Below, piece after piece: positions 46,627 through 57,007 of a stretch of DNA of 64,000 bases. Within the stretch, counting starts at the first letter, position 1. Every line of letters begins with the position of its first letter. The notes under the pieces were generated by a model, which worked only from the letters and a program-made list of their open reading frames with translations, had not been told where the DNA came from and searched no databases. The DNA is from Gammaproteobacteria bacterium (GTDB lineage Bacteria; Pseudomonadota; Gammaproteobacteria; JAJFKG01). The translations under genes were made by a program, and so were the position numbers. The stretch lies in the NCBI GenBank assembly GCA_021773335.1, contig JAJFKG010000009.1, forward strand, positions 1 through 64,000, given 5' to 3'.

Positions 46627-47796
46627 TCAACCCTGCCACAAAGGCGAAATTTCACGTAAACGCAGTATTTGTTCACGAATCTGCCCCAACGCATAATCAA
46701 CATTTTCTTGCGTGGTAAAACGACCTAGACTAATACGCAAAGCATTGTGTGCCATGCGGTCACTACAACCCAAAGCTTTTAATACATGCGAAGGCTCGAT
46801 ACTGGCTGTGGTGCAAGCTGAACCAGACGACAATGCTAAATCACTTAGTGCCAACAATAAGGCTTCACCATCGACATAAGGAAAACTAACATTTAAATAA
46901 CCTGGGGCACATGCTTCCAAATCACCATTTAATTGCACATCACCCAACGCCATTATACCGTTATATAAGTCATCACGTAACTGCAATAAGCGTTGGCTCT
47001 CCGCCGCCATTTCTAATTTAGCCAGGCGAAAAGCTTCGCCCATACCGACAATTTGATGCGTGGCTAACGTACCTGAACGTAAACCTTGCTCATGCCCACC
47101 ACCATGAATTTGTGCGTGCAGACGTGCGCGCGGCTTACGCCGCACATATAGGGCGCCTATACCTTTGGGCCCATAAATCTTATGCGCAGCAAATGACATT
47201 AAATCCACATTCATCGTTTGCACATCAATAGGAATCTTACCCGCACTTTGTGCAGCATCTACGTGCAATAACACACCACGTTCACGTGTTAATTTACCGA
47301 CAGCTTGAATATCTTGAATAACGCCAATTTCATTATTGACATGCATGACCGACACTAAAATAGTGTCATCACGTAAAGCCGCTGCTAACTTATCCAGATC
47401 CAACAAGCCATTGCTTTCGGGTTGTAAATAAGTCACTTCAAAACCATGTTGCTGCAAATACGTACATGCATCCAATACGGCTTTATGTTCCGTGCTTAAG
47501 GTAATAATGTGCTTACCTTTGTGTTGATAAAATTCAGCCACACCTTTTATTGCAAGATTATCCGCCTCGGTTGCCCCGGAAGTCCAAATGATTTCGCGCA
47601 CGTCAGCATTAATCAGTTCAGCAACATACTCGCGTGCCTGTTCGACGCGCTCATGTGCTTTTTGCCCATAACAATGCGTGAGTGAAGCAGGGTTGCCAAA
47701 ATTACCCGCCAACATTAAACATTGTTGCATTTGTTCCGCAACACGGGGGTCGACGGGGGTCGTCGCGGCATAATCAAGATAGATCGGTAATTTCAT
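46627..47796 (-). CDS. iscS: cysteine desulfurase IscS
   Basis: PLP enzyme that takes sulfur from cysteine for Fe-S clusters and thiolated tRNAs. 389 residues. PLP-lysine Lys206 ([10 protein letters not shown]) and the mobile-loop catalytic Cys328 in [10 protein letters not shown] identify a group I (IscS/NifS) enzyme. The C-terminus is shorter than the 404-residue E. coli protein; that tail binds IscU there. It starts eight bases after aspS and leads iscS-iscU-iscA. Confidence 0.95.
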   Translation of the reverse strand: MKLPIYLDYAATTPVDPRVAEQMQQCLMLAGNFGNPASLTHCYGQKAHERVEQAREYVAELINADVREIIWTSGATEADNLAIKGVAEFYQHKGKHIITLSTEHKAVLDACTYLQQHGFEVTYLQPESNGLLDLDKLAAALRDDTILVSVMHVNNEIGVIQDIQAVGKLTRERGVLLHVDAAQSAGKIPIDVQTMNVDLMSFAAHKIYGPKGIGALYVRRKPRARLHAQIHGGGHEQGLRSGTLATHQIVGMGEAFRLAKLEMAAESQRLLQLRDDLYNGIMALGDVQLNGDLEACAPGYLNVSFPYVDGEALLLALSDLALSSGSACTTASIEPSHVLKALGCSDRMAHNALRISLGRFTTQENVDYALGQIREQILRLREISPLWQG

Positions 47797-47804
47797 CGTT
47801 TCAT

Positions 47805-49592
47805 TTAAGCTTCTTCTTGCGCCTTGAGATGCTCACGTTGCACTCGCAAACCAACCTCATCGAGTTGAGCTTGCGACACATTCGAAGGCGCATGTGTCAA
47901 CAAACAAGTGGCAGTTTGTGTCTTTGGAAAAGCAATCACATCACGAATTGACTGTGTGTTAGTCATTAACATCACAATTCGATCTAAACCAAAGGCAATC
48001 CCACCGTGTGGCGGACAACCATAACGTAAGGCTTCGAGCAAATGGCCAAACTTATCGTGGGCTTCTTCTTCATCGATACCCAGCAGTTTAAATACTGCTT
48101 TTTGTAGCGCCATCTTATGAATGCGGATCGAGCCACCACCGATTTCAAAGCCATTAAGCACCATATCATAAGCGCGCGATAAACAAGCAGCAGGTTTTTT
48201 TTCTAAGGCTTCCATATCAGCAGCAGGACTAGTAAATGGGTGATGTAGCGGATCCCACCCACCCTCATCATTCTTTTCAAACATAGGAAAATCAACAATC
48301 CACAGTGGGGCCCAATCACCTTGCAATAAATCACAGTCATGACCGAGTTGCACGCGTAAAGCGCCCATCGCTTCATTAACAATACGCGTACTGTCTGCCC
48401 CAAAGAAAATCACGTCCCCAGTCTCGGCACCACAACGCTCTAAAATTCTTTGTGCAACATCGTCAGTTAAAAATTTCAATATCGGCGATTGCAAGCCGTC
48501 CATGCCTGCATCACGTTCATTGACTTTAATATAAGCTAAACCTTTGGCACCATGACGCGAAACAAAGACACCATAGTCATCGATTTGCTTACGCGTCAAC
48601 TTACAACCTTGCGGCAAACGCAAAGCAACCACGCGACCATTAGGATCTTTAGCCGGCCCAGAGAACACTCTAAACTCCACATCTTGCACTAAATCATCAA
48701 CGCTGGTGAACTCCAAAGGCACACGTAAATCGGGTTTGTCACTGCCATATTTTTCTAAGGCGTCTGCATAAGACATTTGTGGGAATGGTTGTGCTAATTC
48801 GATATCGAGCACACTCCGGAATAAATGGCAAATCATATTTTCCGACAACGTCTTCACATCGTTTTCATTGACGAACGACATTTCCATATCGAGCTGAGTG
48901 AATTCTGGTTGGCGATCCGCACGTAAATCTTCATCACGAAAACAACGCACGATTTGATAATAACGCTCCATCCCCGCCATCATCAACAATTGCTTAAAAA
49001 TCTGCGGTGATTGCGGTAACGCATAAAATTGTCCCTTGTGCACTCGACTCGGCACCAAATAATCGCGCGCACCTTCTGGCGTAGCTTTGGTTAAAATAGG
49101 CGTCTCAATTTCAAGAAAGTGTTCGTGTTCAAGAAATTCACGCAGAGCGTGGTTGACTTGCGCACGCATTTTAAAAATCTGCTGAATCTCAGGGCGACGC
49201 ATATCAAGATAGCGGTAGTGCAAACGCACTTCTTCACCCACGTGTTGATGTTCATCTAAAGGGAACGGCGGTGTTTCCGCATAATTCAAAATCTCTAAGG
49301 CTTGCCCCAACACTTCTATCTGCCCAGTCGCCATATTAGGATTAACGTTACCGTCTGGGCGTTCACGCACAACGCCTTTAATATGAATCACAAATTCACT
49401 ACGGATTTTTTCTGCCAAGTGAAAGGTTTGGGTAGCATCTGGTTCATACACCACTTGTACAATGCCTTCACGATCACGCACATCTAAAAATATCACACCA
49501 CCATGATCGCGGCGACGATGCACCCAACCACATAATTCAACATCTTTACCCATCAGTGATTGCGTCACTGTTCCACAATAATGGCTACGCAT
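47805..49592 (-). CDS. aspS: aspartyl-tRNA synthetase
   Basis: Class II synthetase of 595 residues: N-terminal OB anticodon domain (about 1-105, [11 protein letters not shown]), catalytic core with [16 protein letters not shown], bacterial GAD insertion (about 290-410) and the motif 3 Gly-Ile-Ala-Phe-Gly-Leu-Asp-Arg. Eight bases after the DUF502 gene on the same strand. Confidence 0.98.
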   Translation of the reverse strand: MRSHYCGTVTQSLMGKDVELCGWVHRRRDHGGVIFLDVRDREGIVQVVYEPDATQTFHLAEKIRSEFVIHIKGVVRERPDGNVNPNMATGQIEVLGQALEILNYAETPPFPLDEHQHVGEEVRLHYRYLDMRRPEIQQIFKMRAQVNHALREFLEHEHFLEIETPILTKATPEGARDYLVPSRVHKGQFYALPQSPQIFKQLLMMAGMERYYQIVRCFRDEDLRADRQPEFTQLDMEMSFVNENDVKTLSENMICHLFRSVLDIELAQPFPQMSYADALEKYGSDKPDLRVPLEFTSVDDLVQDVEFRVFSGPAKDPNGRVVALRLPQGCKLTRKQIDDYGVFVSRHGAKGLAYIKVNERDAGMDGLQSPILKFLTDDVAQRILERCGAETGDVIFFGADSTRIVNEAMGALRVQLGHDCDLLQGDWAPLWIVDFPMFEKNDEGGWDPLHHPFTSPAADMEALEKKPAACLSRAYDMVLNGFEIGGGSIRIHKMALQKAVFKLLGIDEEEAHDKFGHLLEALRYGCPPHGGIAFGLDRIVMLMTNTQSIRDVIAFPKTQTATCLLTHAPSNVSQAQLDEVGLRVQREHLKAQEEA

Positions 49593-49599
49593 AGGTTAT

Positions 49600-50265
49600 T
49601 TACTCGTTTTCTTTGTTGATTGTCTTGATGGCGGCAGATGCCCGTTTGGCATCTCGGTCAGGGCGCACAACCCCGAGTGAAATTACCATTTTTAATGCAT
49701 CGTCAATGCTAACATCTAATGGTATGGCATCACTGCGCGGCACCATAATTAAAAAACCGGAGGTCGGATTTGGCGTTGTTGGCACAAATACCGTTAATAG
49801 TTCTTGCTGCGTAATGTGCTCTGCTTGTTTGAAACCACTGCCTGTTAAAAATGCGATACTCCACAAACCCTTGCGCGGGTATTCAACTAACATGACCTGA
49901 CGAAATGCGTCTCCCGACGAAGAAAAAATCGTATTCAGAACTTGCTTCACACCCGCGTGCACCGAACGCACCAACGGAATACGCGACACAATTGAATCCC
50001 ACAAAGCCACCAAGCGATGGCCAATAAAATTTGTCACCAACATCCCAGTGAAAAATACAATCAAAATTGAAAACACAACACCGATACCGGGGATATTGAC
50101 GCCAAATAAATTTGACGGCTGATACGCATGCGGCAATAACGATAAGCTTTTATCGAGCAATTCAACGATAAACTTGATCACCCATAAGGTGACTAAGATC
50201 GGCAACCACACCAATAAGCCAGCGATCAAATAACGACGTACAACAGACACACTCTTATCTTGCAT
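49600..50265 (-). CDS. DUF502 family inner-membrane protein
   Basis: Conserved membrane protein of unknown role, 221 residues. Two transmembrane helices (about 10-32 and 55-80) are followed by a soluble domain with Asn-Ile-Pro-Gly-Ile-Gly, Pro-Leu-Val-Arg-Ser-Val and Pro-Thr-Thr-Pro-Asn-Pro-Thr-Ser-Gly, all hallmarks of the family. ATG 50265 is preferred over the TTG at 50271 because GGTGA lies six bases before it. The fmdB stop overlaps the longer reading. The order fmdB-DUF502-aspS is common in proteobacteria. Confidence 0.9.
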   Translation of the reverse strand: MQDKSVSVVRRYLIAGLLVWLPILVTLWVIKFIVELLDKSLSLLPHAYQPSNLFGVNIPGIGVVFSILIVFFTGMLVTNFIGHRLVALWDSIVSRIPLVRSVHAGVKQVLNTIFSSSGDAFRQVMLVEYPRKGLWSIAFLTGSGFKQAEHITQQELLTVFVPTTPNPTSGFLIMVPRSDAIPLDVSIDDALKMVISLGVVRPDRDAKRASAAIKTINKENE

Positions 50266-50267
50266 TG

Positions 50268-50630
50268 TCAATCACCTGTATTTTTGCCGCCTGAGCTAGC
50301 GCCACTGTTCGAATTAGATTGCTTGGCATTGGCTTGGCCAGATGGAGATTGACTCGTACTGGCTGTTTCACTCGCTTTACTATCGCCACGATCACTAATA
50401 TTAGTATCACCACTGCCGCTAGCCGATGCATCTGTTTTTTTGCCGCCTTGATTTTTAAAATCCGTCTCATACCAACCAGTCCCTTTCAGCTTGAAACTGG
50501 GTGCCGACACAAGTTTATTTAGTGCCGCTTTATCACACTTGGGACAATCCTTTAGAGGATCGTCAGTCATACGCTGCATTTTTTCGAAATGATAACCACA
50601 AGCTTGACATTGATACTCATAAATCGGCAT
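50268..50630 (-). CDS. FmdB-family zinc ribbon protein
   Basis: Small putative regulator of 120 residues. The N-terminal zinc ribbon carries Cys-x2-Cys in Tyr-Glu-Cys-Gln-Ala-Cys-Gly and Cys-x2-Cys in Asp-Cys-Pro-Lys-Cys, followed by Gly-Thr-Gly-Trp-Tyr-Glu-Thr-Asp. The last 55 residues are a Ser/Gly/Asp/Asn-rich disordered tail. ATG 50630 is at the family start Met-Pro-Ile-Tyr-Glu-Tyr with AAGGAG upstream. Confidence 0.9.
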   Translation of the reverse strand: MPIYEYQCQACGYHFEKMQRMTDDPLKDCPKCDKAALNKLVSAPSFKLKGTGWYETDFKNQGGKKTDASASGSGDTNISDRGDSKASETASTSQSPSGQANAKQSNSNSGASSGGKNTGD

Positions 50631-50801
50631 CAAAATCTCCTTAAAAATCAATAGAATATTATAACACCGGTGCTCTGCGGCGGCCTGTACAAAGAAAGCC
50701 CGCCATTATAACCGAGAGAGGGTAAAAGAGCGAGGCCGTAGGTTTCACCCCGGACTTATAGATGCCCCTACCTGGGACAAGCCCAACCATGAAACACTCA
50801 C
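50631..50801. other. leader region between fmdB and the Sel1 gene
   Basis: Divergent region of about 360 bases in total. No gene is visible. The right half holds the promoter of the Sel1 protein and a hairpin GGGTGT ... ACACCC (about 50864-50891) in its leader. Confidence 0.4.
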
Positions 50802-50829
50802 TTGCAAACAAAACGACCCGTGCTACAAT
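50802..50829 (+). promoter_or_regulatory. probable promoter of the 1025-residue protein
   Basis: TTGCAA (50802-50807), a 16-base spacer and TACAAT (50824-50829), giving a leader of about 160 bases before the start codon at 50995. Confidence 0.55.
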
Positions 50830-50994
50830 TGACCAACGGTCTATTGACCCGCTCTAATTAAAAAGGGTGTGGACAGGCAATACGAACACCCTTCGCCATT
50901 CCCAAACAAAACAATAATAATACCAGCATACCTAGCGGCTGTTGGCAACACACAGGCCATCCCTTAAACCATCGACTAGAGAGACAACTATACT

Positions 50995-53900
50995 ATGCAC
51001 AGTTCAAACCAAAAAAAAAGCACGAAGTCTTTGACAGCAGCCAGCTCATCAAGTTCTTCCGCCGCACCAACAAGGTTAGAACAAATCTGGGAGCAATTAC
51101 AAATTGCAAAAAAACGCCGCCTAGCGGCCTTCGAAAAAATCTACGACAGACGAGGAAATAAAAAAAGCGGCTTGCTTGGATGGATACCTGCTTTTTCTAA
51201 ACCTGATGCTGCAGCTTGGGACACATTCGAGAATGCACATCATACATGTGTCAACGCCTATAAAGACGCTCTTAACCAAGTACTGAATGAAGAAATCAAC
51301 TATCACATACCTACTCTCATAACTCTCATGAGTGACTACCACAGCATTGCCCCACGCGAGGCTGACAAATTCATAAAAGAATCAGTCGCAAGCGAGAAAT
51401 TCAAATGGCCAATGGCAGCAGTTCAGAACAAAGCTAAAACGTTCCATCCAATGTATCCCGCGCTATTGCAGCTACTTAAAGTTATCGGTTCTGAGACACC
51501 CAGCCTCACCCCTGCTGAATTTGATGCGGTGATAACATCTGCCCAGCAAAACTTTCAAGCGCCTGATCTAGGTGGTAGACACGCAGCGGCACATTATTAC
51601 ATTGGCAGAGCCTGCCATCGCATGGCAAAACAACTAAGTAAGAGTGACACCGAAAATAGGCCAAAGCTGCAGATTATTGAAGCCGCTTCATCTTCCAGTA
51701 CAAGTACAAGCTCACACACAAATCCGCACGCTAGCAAATATCTAACATCGGCCCATACTCATTTTAAAGCTGCCATTGCATTCGCACATGCCGATGCTCA
51801 CTATTATTTGGGGTACCTGCGCGGTGAACCTCTTCGCCCTATTTGGCAAAACCCCACAAACTCCTCAGCACGTGACTTTTTCTGCACCGCTCAGCTTGGA
51901 CATGTTGATGCCCTACGTGAATCAGCCAAGGTCAGAGAGTTTGGTGGTAATTACCAATATTATACCGGCCTACATAAACATGGCGCACCGGACTTTGATA
52001 AGCTCTATGTATATTATCGCCTCGCAGCCATACAAGGTGATGCATTTTCACAATCGCGCTTAGGCGAAGTCCACGAACACGGTCTGGGTAACACCCCCAA
52101 GAATCTTAACTTAGCATTCCGGTATTATAGCGAAGCAGCGAAACAAGGCCACAGCGACGCTTGTTACCACGTTGGCAGATTTTATGCGCGCGGTTTAATT
52201 GTAAGCAATGGCTTTTTCATTACAAATGCTAAACCTAATTACGCTAAAGCAGCGAAGTATTATGCAAAGGCCGCCGCACAAGGCCATGCAAGCGCCCAAG
52301 TCAATCTAGGCATTTTATATGAGCGTGGCCAACACCCAAGTTATGATAGCGAGCCAGACTTTAATGAAGCAAAAATCTGTTATACTACAGCGAAAAATAA
52401 ACAGCCGACGCCACTCACACAGAATCAGACAACAGACCCAAGCATCGAATCCGCCACTTCTGCGGGTGCATCAGCTAGTGACACTAACAAGGTTACACTA
52501 CTACATCACAAACGACTTGCTGCATTGCGTGCCTTTAAAACAAGTGGTTTAGTCGCCGATGATCAACTGCAAGTTTTTAAACACGCTCATATTGAATTAT
52601 GTCAAGTCTATCAAAAGAGCATTCAGGACAGCCTTGAGAATCAACAGTGGCAACTCGCCTTCAACAATCTATGTCAATTATTCACTGTCTCTTCACGTGT
52701 AGCTGGCGCTTGGATTCGTGAGTCCAGGATTGCTGAAAAACTTAATAAAAATGGAGGCATAGGCATACAATCAGCCGATGGCAAAACCACCTCGAATCAA
52801 GGCTCGTGGCAAGGTTTACTCGAAGCACATGTCTGTGCACATTATGGTATTCATGTACGCGGCACTAATGGTAACCCCATTCAAGCACAAGTAACCAGGG
52901 TAATCCTTAGGCAAGCGATGAAGTCTATACCGAAAGATAACCCAGCTGCTCTTGCACAAGTGCCTGCGGTTTTTTTAAATGCATATGCTTGCGATCTGTG
53001 CAATACACTAAAAAACAAGCATCATACTGCGTCATCACAAGACGAGCAGCAGCTTACAACACAACTCCATGCTGTCTTAGATGCCGCAGCTGAGCAAGGT
53101 GACGCGCAAGCGCATTATCACCTATCCCAAATGGATGACCCGCTTACGCCAGTAAACATCAGCCCAATACTAGTGCGCAAGTACTGCGCCGTGGCTGCTG
53201 CACAGGAGGTAGAGCGAGCTATAAAAACCTTAATGCGGCTAGCTGCAAACGGTTGGGCCGGTAGCACAGATACAGATTTAGCCGAATATTACCAACAAAA
53301 AATTGCGGCACGCAACAAACGCAATAGACACCGTACGACTCGTAATACCAATGAACATCAGACTGACAAAACATCAAGTCAATCATCAGCTGTTGCAAAC
53401 TCCGCCAGTTTGAGCAGTACAACAACACAAGCGCAGGCTACTCATGAACAGGCACGCTGGCGCTACCTACGCGAACTGCCGCCCGTAACCGACCCAGACT
53501 ATAACACTGCCTGCTTGCAGATCGGGAAACGCCTTATATCCAAAGCCAATAAAGCTTCGCCATCAAGCACACTCGCCCGCGATGCAGCTTATTTCAAAAC
53601 ATTGATGATAAAACAAGGCCATGCCGACACCTGCTCTGCGATTGCAGCGCATTGCGTAGAACAAACTTTGACGAAAGAAGCCCAAAGCTGGTATCAAATT
53701 GCCGCCGACAAGGCTCACACCATGGCTTGCGACAAATTCGCTGAATTACATGATGGCATGCATGCAGGAAAACACTCAGCGCATTATAATTCAGCATCCG
53801 TAGGAAAATTTTTTAGAGAAAATATTGATGATCCAGACCAAGTACAAGTAGACTTGCCAGATGACACTGTCTTAACTCAGGGGTCTGCAGCAGCAAACAC

Positions 53901-54072
53901 AGGACCTTTTGTCAGAAGAAATTCAGCAAGCGTTTCCTCATCTTTAGCATCCCAATTTCATTCGGTGCCGACAGAACCACCAAAACAAAAGGCACAACTA
54001 ACGCAAGCAGCTATTGATACAATGCCTGGCACTGACCCTGCACCTCAAGAACATACCATGCTTGCGCATTAA
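50995..54072 (+). CDS. large Sel1-repeat protein with internal duplication
   Basis: No family beyond Sel1 repeats recognised. 1025 residues, soluble, no signal peptide. A Ser-rich N-terminus (about 8-24) precedes a helical module (about 26-145). Then Sel1/TPR repeats at about 190-490 (for example Ser-Arg-Leu-Gly-Glu-Val-His-Glu-His-Gly-Leu-Gly and Ala-Gln-Val-Asn-Leu-Gly-Ile-Leu-Tyr-Glu-Arg-Gly). At about 500-600 a diverged copy of the N-terminal module returns, followed by degenerate Sel1 repeats at about 640-780 and 820-930, broken by polar linkers. Sel1 proteins without signal peptides are frequent among secreted effectors of Legionella relatives, so an effector role is possible but inferred. 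It is a single gene with its own promoter. Confidence 0.8.
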   Translation: MHSSNQKKSTKSLTAASSSSSSAAPTRLEQIWEQLQIAKKRRLAAFEKIYDRRGNKKSGLLGWIPAFSKPDAAAWDTFENAHHTCVNAYKDALNQVLNEEINYHIPTLITLMSDYHSIAPREADKFIKESVASEKFKWPMAAVQNKAKTFHPMYPALLQLLKVIGSETPSLTPAEFDAVITSAQQNFQAPDLGGRHAAAHYYIGRACHRMAKQLSKSDTENRPKLQIIEAASSSSTSTSSHTNPHASKYLTSAHTHFKAAIAFAHADAHYYLGYLRGEPLRPIWQNPTNSSARDFFCTAQLGHVDALRESAKVREFGGNYQYYTGLHKHGAPDFDKLYVYYRLAAIQGDAFSQSRLGEVHEHGLGNTPKNLNLAFRYYSEAAKQGHSDACYHVGRFYARGLIVSNGFFITNAKPNYAKAAKYYAKAAAQGHASAQVNLGILYERGQHPSYDSEPDFNEAKICYTTAKNKQPTPLTQNQTTDPSIESATSAGASASDTNKVTLLHHKRLAALRAFKTSGLVADDQLQVFKHAHIELCQVYQKSIQDSLENQQWQLAFNNLCQLFTVSSRVAGAWIRESRIAEKLNKNGGIGIQSADGKTTSNQGSWQGLLEAHVCAHYGIHVRGTNGNPIQAQVTRVILRQAMKSIPKDNPAALAQVPAVFLNAYACDLCNTLKNKHHTASSQDEQQLTTQLHAVLDAAAEQGDAQAHYHLSQMDDPLTPVNISPILVRKYCAVAAAQEVERAIKTLMRLAANGWAGSTDTDLAEYYQQKIAARNKRNRHRTTRNTNEHQTDKTSSQSSAVANSASLSSTTTQAQATHEQARWRYLRELPPVTDPDYNTACLQIGKRLISKANKASPSSTLARDAAYFKTLMIKQGHADTCSAIAAHCVEQTLTKEAQSWYQIAADKAHTMACDKFAELHDGMHAGKHSAHYNSASVGKFFRENIDDPDQVQVDLPDDTVLTQGSAAANTGPFVRRNSASVSSSLASQFHSVPTEPPKQKAQLTQAAIDTMPGTDPAPQEHTMLAH

Positions 54073-54126
54073 AGCATTATAGTACTCCGGGTTTGACAGT
54101 TCGGCATGCGCCTAGAAATAGCTGCA

Positions 54127-54232
54127 CGTCACCCCGTGCTTGACACAGGGTCCAGAGGCATTGTGAGGTGCGAGCACAGCGGGCCTCTATTGTCGAATGC
54201 GACACGCTCGACCCAAAGGGCGATATATGCCC
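54127..54232. repeat. mosaic of palindromic repeats (families C and D)
   Basis: CGTCACCCCGTGCTTGACAC ... GGGTCCAGAGGC (54127-54159) is the inverse orientation of the units at 7414 and 28161. An AGGGC-gatatat-GCCCT unit (54216-54232) follows. It separates the Sel1 gene and ampE, which converge here. Confidence 0.75.
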
Positions 54233-54257
54233 TCCGCGCCTCCGCAAAAAACGACGT

Positions 54258-55184
54258 TTAAAAAATTACTTTACCGATAGTGATAAGCGCTATAATGACA
54301 ACCCACGCCACCATCGCCCGTTCAATCAACGACATCGCTTGTTGATTTTCATCTTGCACGTCATCACTGGCACTCGCTTCAGAAGCAGTATCTGACGTAT
54401 CCTCATCTGTACTAATCCCTAATGCCGCCATGCCGCTATCCGTAATCACTTGCTCATTAGCATTAACACCTGACTTCAAATGTCCCAAACTGATCGGCAA
54501 CACTGCGATGAAATTGCCAACGAGCATAAACATTAAACTCACCACCCGCACCGGCACCCAATCCAAAATAGTTTTAATCTTTTGTGCCGCCACCGCCACG
54601 CGACCATTATCAACAACCGGTATCTCGTCATCATCCTTTTTGCTAATATGGGCCATATCACAGTTACGTAACAATGCCACCATGCGATAAATTACTGCGC
54701 CCCAGATACCAAAAATAGAAAACCAAAAAACAACCGCAAAGAGCCTATCATGCGCTTGAATGAATAAGGCACGTGTCACTGCACGCGTCAAAGCAGCACC
54801 ATTGTTTGGCACTACCTCTTCGGCTAGCTGTTCGCCTAGGTGATGCGCAGCATCTTTATCACCTTTATCTTTGGCGGCAAGATACGCCTTGAATTCTGTC
54901 ACTAAACTGCGCGGTCCAAGACAATACACCAACACAAACAAACTCAACACCAAGCCCGTCAAACCAAAAAACCAATGCCCAACAATCGCATAGATCAACG
55001 CTAAAACAAGCACGGGTACTAACACCGCAATGGCTAACACGAAATAGGCATTGCTATAAAACTTGGTAAATACTGGTTGCAAAGATTGCAAATACCGATC
55101 TAACCAATTAAAGCGACGTAACGCTTGGTTGACATCCGTCGTCTTTTCTAAAATGAGGCTGATAACAATACTAATAAATATCAT
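54258..55184 (-). CDS. ampE: AmpE-like regulatory membrane protein
   Basis: Inner-membrane protein of 308 residues of the CobD/AmpE type. Transmembrane segments at about 1-15, 45-90 (two), 140-165 and 290-306. The Tyr-Cys-Leu-Gly-Pro-Arg-Ser-Leu segment near residue 87 is typical. It overlaps ampD by 14 bases. In enterobacteria AmpE is thought to report beta-lactamase-related wall stress, but no ampC or ampR lies here. Confidence 0.88.
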   Translation of the reverse strand: MIFISIVISLILEKTTDVNQALRRFNWLDRYLQSLQPVFTKFYSNAYFVLAIAVLVPVLVLALIYAIVGHWFFGLTGLVLSLFVLVYCLGPRSLVTEFKAYLAAKDKGDKDAAHHLGEQLAEEVVPNNGAALTRAVTRALFIQAHDRLFAVVFWFSIFGIWGAVIYRMVALLRNCDMAHISKKDDDEIPVVDNGRVAVAAQKIKTILDWVPVRVVSLMFMLVGNFIAVLPISLGHLKSGVNANEQVITDSGMAALGISTDEDTSDTASEASASDDVQDENQQAMSLIERAMVAWVVIIALITIGKVIF

Positions 55185-55752
55185 GGCGTTGCTCTTCCTT
55201 ATGAGTGTTTTTTACTAGCAAATCTCGAAAATAATCCCAATCAAACAGTGGCCCCGGATCCAATTTACGCCCCGGAGCGACATCGCTATGGCCAACAATA
55301 CGCTCTGCTGTAATCGCAGAGTAATGTTGCATTAATAAATGGCAAATTTCCGCCAAGCGCTGATATTGAATAGCTTCGTAAGCAATATGCATCGCTCCCT
55401 CTAACTCAATACCGATCGAAAAATTATTGCAATCCTCTCGCCCTGCTAACGCCGACACACCCGCATGCCAAGCACGTTTGTTAAAGTTTACGTACTGGGT
55501 CATAGCACCCTGACGGTCAATCAATAAATGCGAAGCCACGCGCATACCGGTTAGCTCAACAAAACTAGGATGTGCACCCGTTAATAGACAGTTCGTAAAC
55601 AAGTCATCGATATAAGGCGTTGCGAATTCACCTTCTGGTAAGCTGATCGCATGCACGATGATGGCATCAATTGTTACATCCACGGGCCGCTCATCAAAGT
55701 TTGGTGATGGCATGGATAACGCACAATCGAGCACACCATTTTCTAACTGCAT
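55171..55752 (-). CDS. ampD: 1,6-anhydro-N-acetylmuramyl-L-alanine amidase AmpD
   Basis: Cytoplasmic zinc amidase in peptidoglycan recycling. 193 residues. Zinc ligands His34, His155 and Asp165, with Glu116 and Lys163 in the catalytic region (Gly-Ile-Glu-Leu-Glu-Gly; Gly-His-Ser-Asp-Val-Ala-Pro-Gly-Arg-Lys-Leu-Asp-Pro-Gly). It starts one base into the antiporter stop and overlaps ampE, so the three genes are coupled. Confidence 0.96.
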   Translation of the reverse strand: MQLENGVLDCALSMPSPNFDERPVDVTIDAIIVHAISLPEGEFATPYIDDLFTNCLLTGAHPSFVELTGMRVASHLLIDRQGAMTQYVNFNKRAWHAGVSALAGREDCNNFSIGIELEGAMHIAYEAIQYQRLAEICHLLMQHYSAITAERIVGHSDVAPGRKLDPGPLFDWDYFRDLLVKNTHKEEQRHDIY

Positions 55753-56921
55753 CAGTTTTGCCTCATCTTTTCACTAAATGCGAGTGGGGTTGGATATTTC
55801 ATCACAACCCAATAAGACGATGCAATAAACGTTAGCAACGTCGTTGCCTGCACTAAATAAGATGCCGACTCGCCGATAAGTTTGGTACCTGCAGCAAGAT
55901 AAACAATTAATAAAGAAAATTCACTAATCTGACCTAAGCGCACACCGACTTCCCAAGACACTTGCTTATTTTCTCCGGCATGCGCAAAGAGCATACGAAA
56001 CACAACTGGTTTTAACACCATCATTAATACCGCTAAAATTAATGCCGGCACAATCACAATGTGTAAATAATTTAAATTAAAGCTTGCACCGATCGAAAAG
56101 AAAAATAACACTAAGAAAAAATCGCGCAATGGCTTCAAGCTTTCGGAAATATACAAAGATATCGGGCTCGCTGCAAGGGCAACACCTCCAATGAAGGCAC
56201 CCACTTCAGCAGATAATCCCAACGCCTTAGCCAACTCAGCCATGCCTAAGCACCATGCCACCGACAGCAAAAACACATATTCTTGTATCTGATCAAAACG
56301 CTGAATCAAACGCACCAACACGAAGCGTTCCATCACATAGGCGAAACCGAATAACACGGGTAACGAAATCGATAGCAGCACAATTTCTTGTACATTGATT
56401 TTACCCACACTGGCAACATGCAAACCTAGCAAGGTCAAAATCGCAATAATATCCTGCAACAGCAAAATACTGATTACAACTTCACCCGTGTGTTGATGGT
56501 GTAAAATTGTTGTGGGCAAGAGTTTAAGGCCAACAATAGTACTCGAGAACATCATCGCCGCGGCGACAATCAAACACTCTGGGCGCGTGTAACCAAACCA
56601 ATTCGCCACTTGAAAGCCAATAATCGCAAACACCAGCGAACTCACCAATGCAATCCAACTGACTTTACGCAACATGCGCCACAAATTCTGCGGATGCAGA
56701 TTAAGACCGAGCAAAAATAATAAGAAAATAATCCCCACCGACCCCGTTTGATTGATCACTTCTGTGTCAGTCACCCAACCTAAGCACCAAGGGCCTAACA
56801 AAACGCCGAGCAAAATATAGGCAACCAAAAGCGACTGGCGCGTGTAGAGAGCCACGGTCGACAAAATTGCCGCGCCACAAAAGACGAGAAAGATCGAAAA
56901 AATAACGGTTTGATCATGCAT
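55752..56921 (-). CDS. CPA2-family cation:proton antiporter
   Basis: Integral membrane protein of 389 residues with about 12 helices, of the KefB/GerN type. The conserved Leu-Leu-Phe-Leu-Leu-Gly-Leu and Ala-Glu-Val-Gly-Ala-Phe-Ile-Gly-Gly segments are present. The usual C-terminal TrkA-N (RCK) domain is absent: the protein ends soon after the last helix. Probably exchanges K+ or Na+ for H+. Upstream of and overlapping ampD. Confidence 0.87.
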   Translation of the reverse strand: MHDQTVIFSIFLVFCGAAILSTVALYTRQSLLVAYILLGVLLGPWCLGWVTDTEVINQTGSVGIIFLLFLLGLNLHPQNLWRMLRKVSWIALVSSLVFAIIGFQVANWFGYTRPECLIVAAAMMFSSTIVGLKLLPTTILHHQHTGEVVISILLLQDIIAILTLLGLHVASVGKINVQEIVLLSISLPVLFGFAYVMERFVLVRLIQRFDQIQEYVFLLSVAWCLGMAELAKALGLSAEVGAFIGGVALAASPISLYISESLKPLRDFFLVLFFFSIGASFNLNYLHIVIVPALILAVLMMVLKPVVFRMLFAHAGENKQVSWEVGVRLGQISEFSLLIVYLAAGTKLIGESASYLVQATTLLTFIASSYWVVMKYPTPLAFSEKMRQN

Positions 56922-57007
56922 AAATGTTGAGCCCTAAATTTGCGCAACATTCTAACATGTGGAGTGAAAGAAGGATACTTTACGGCTTTATTCGTGGGGC
57001 TAAGTCA

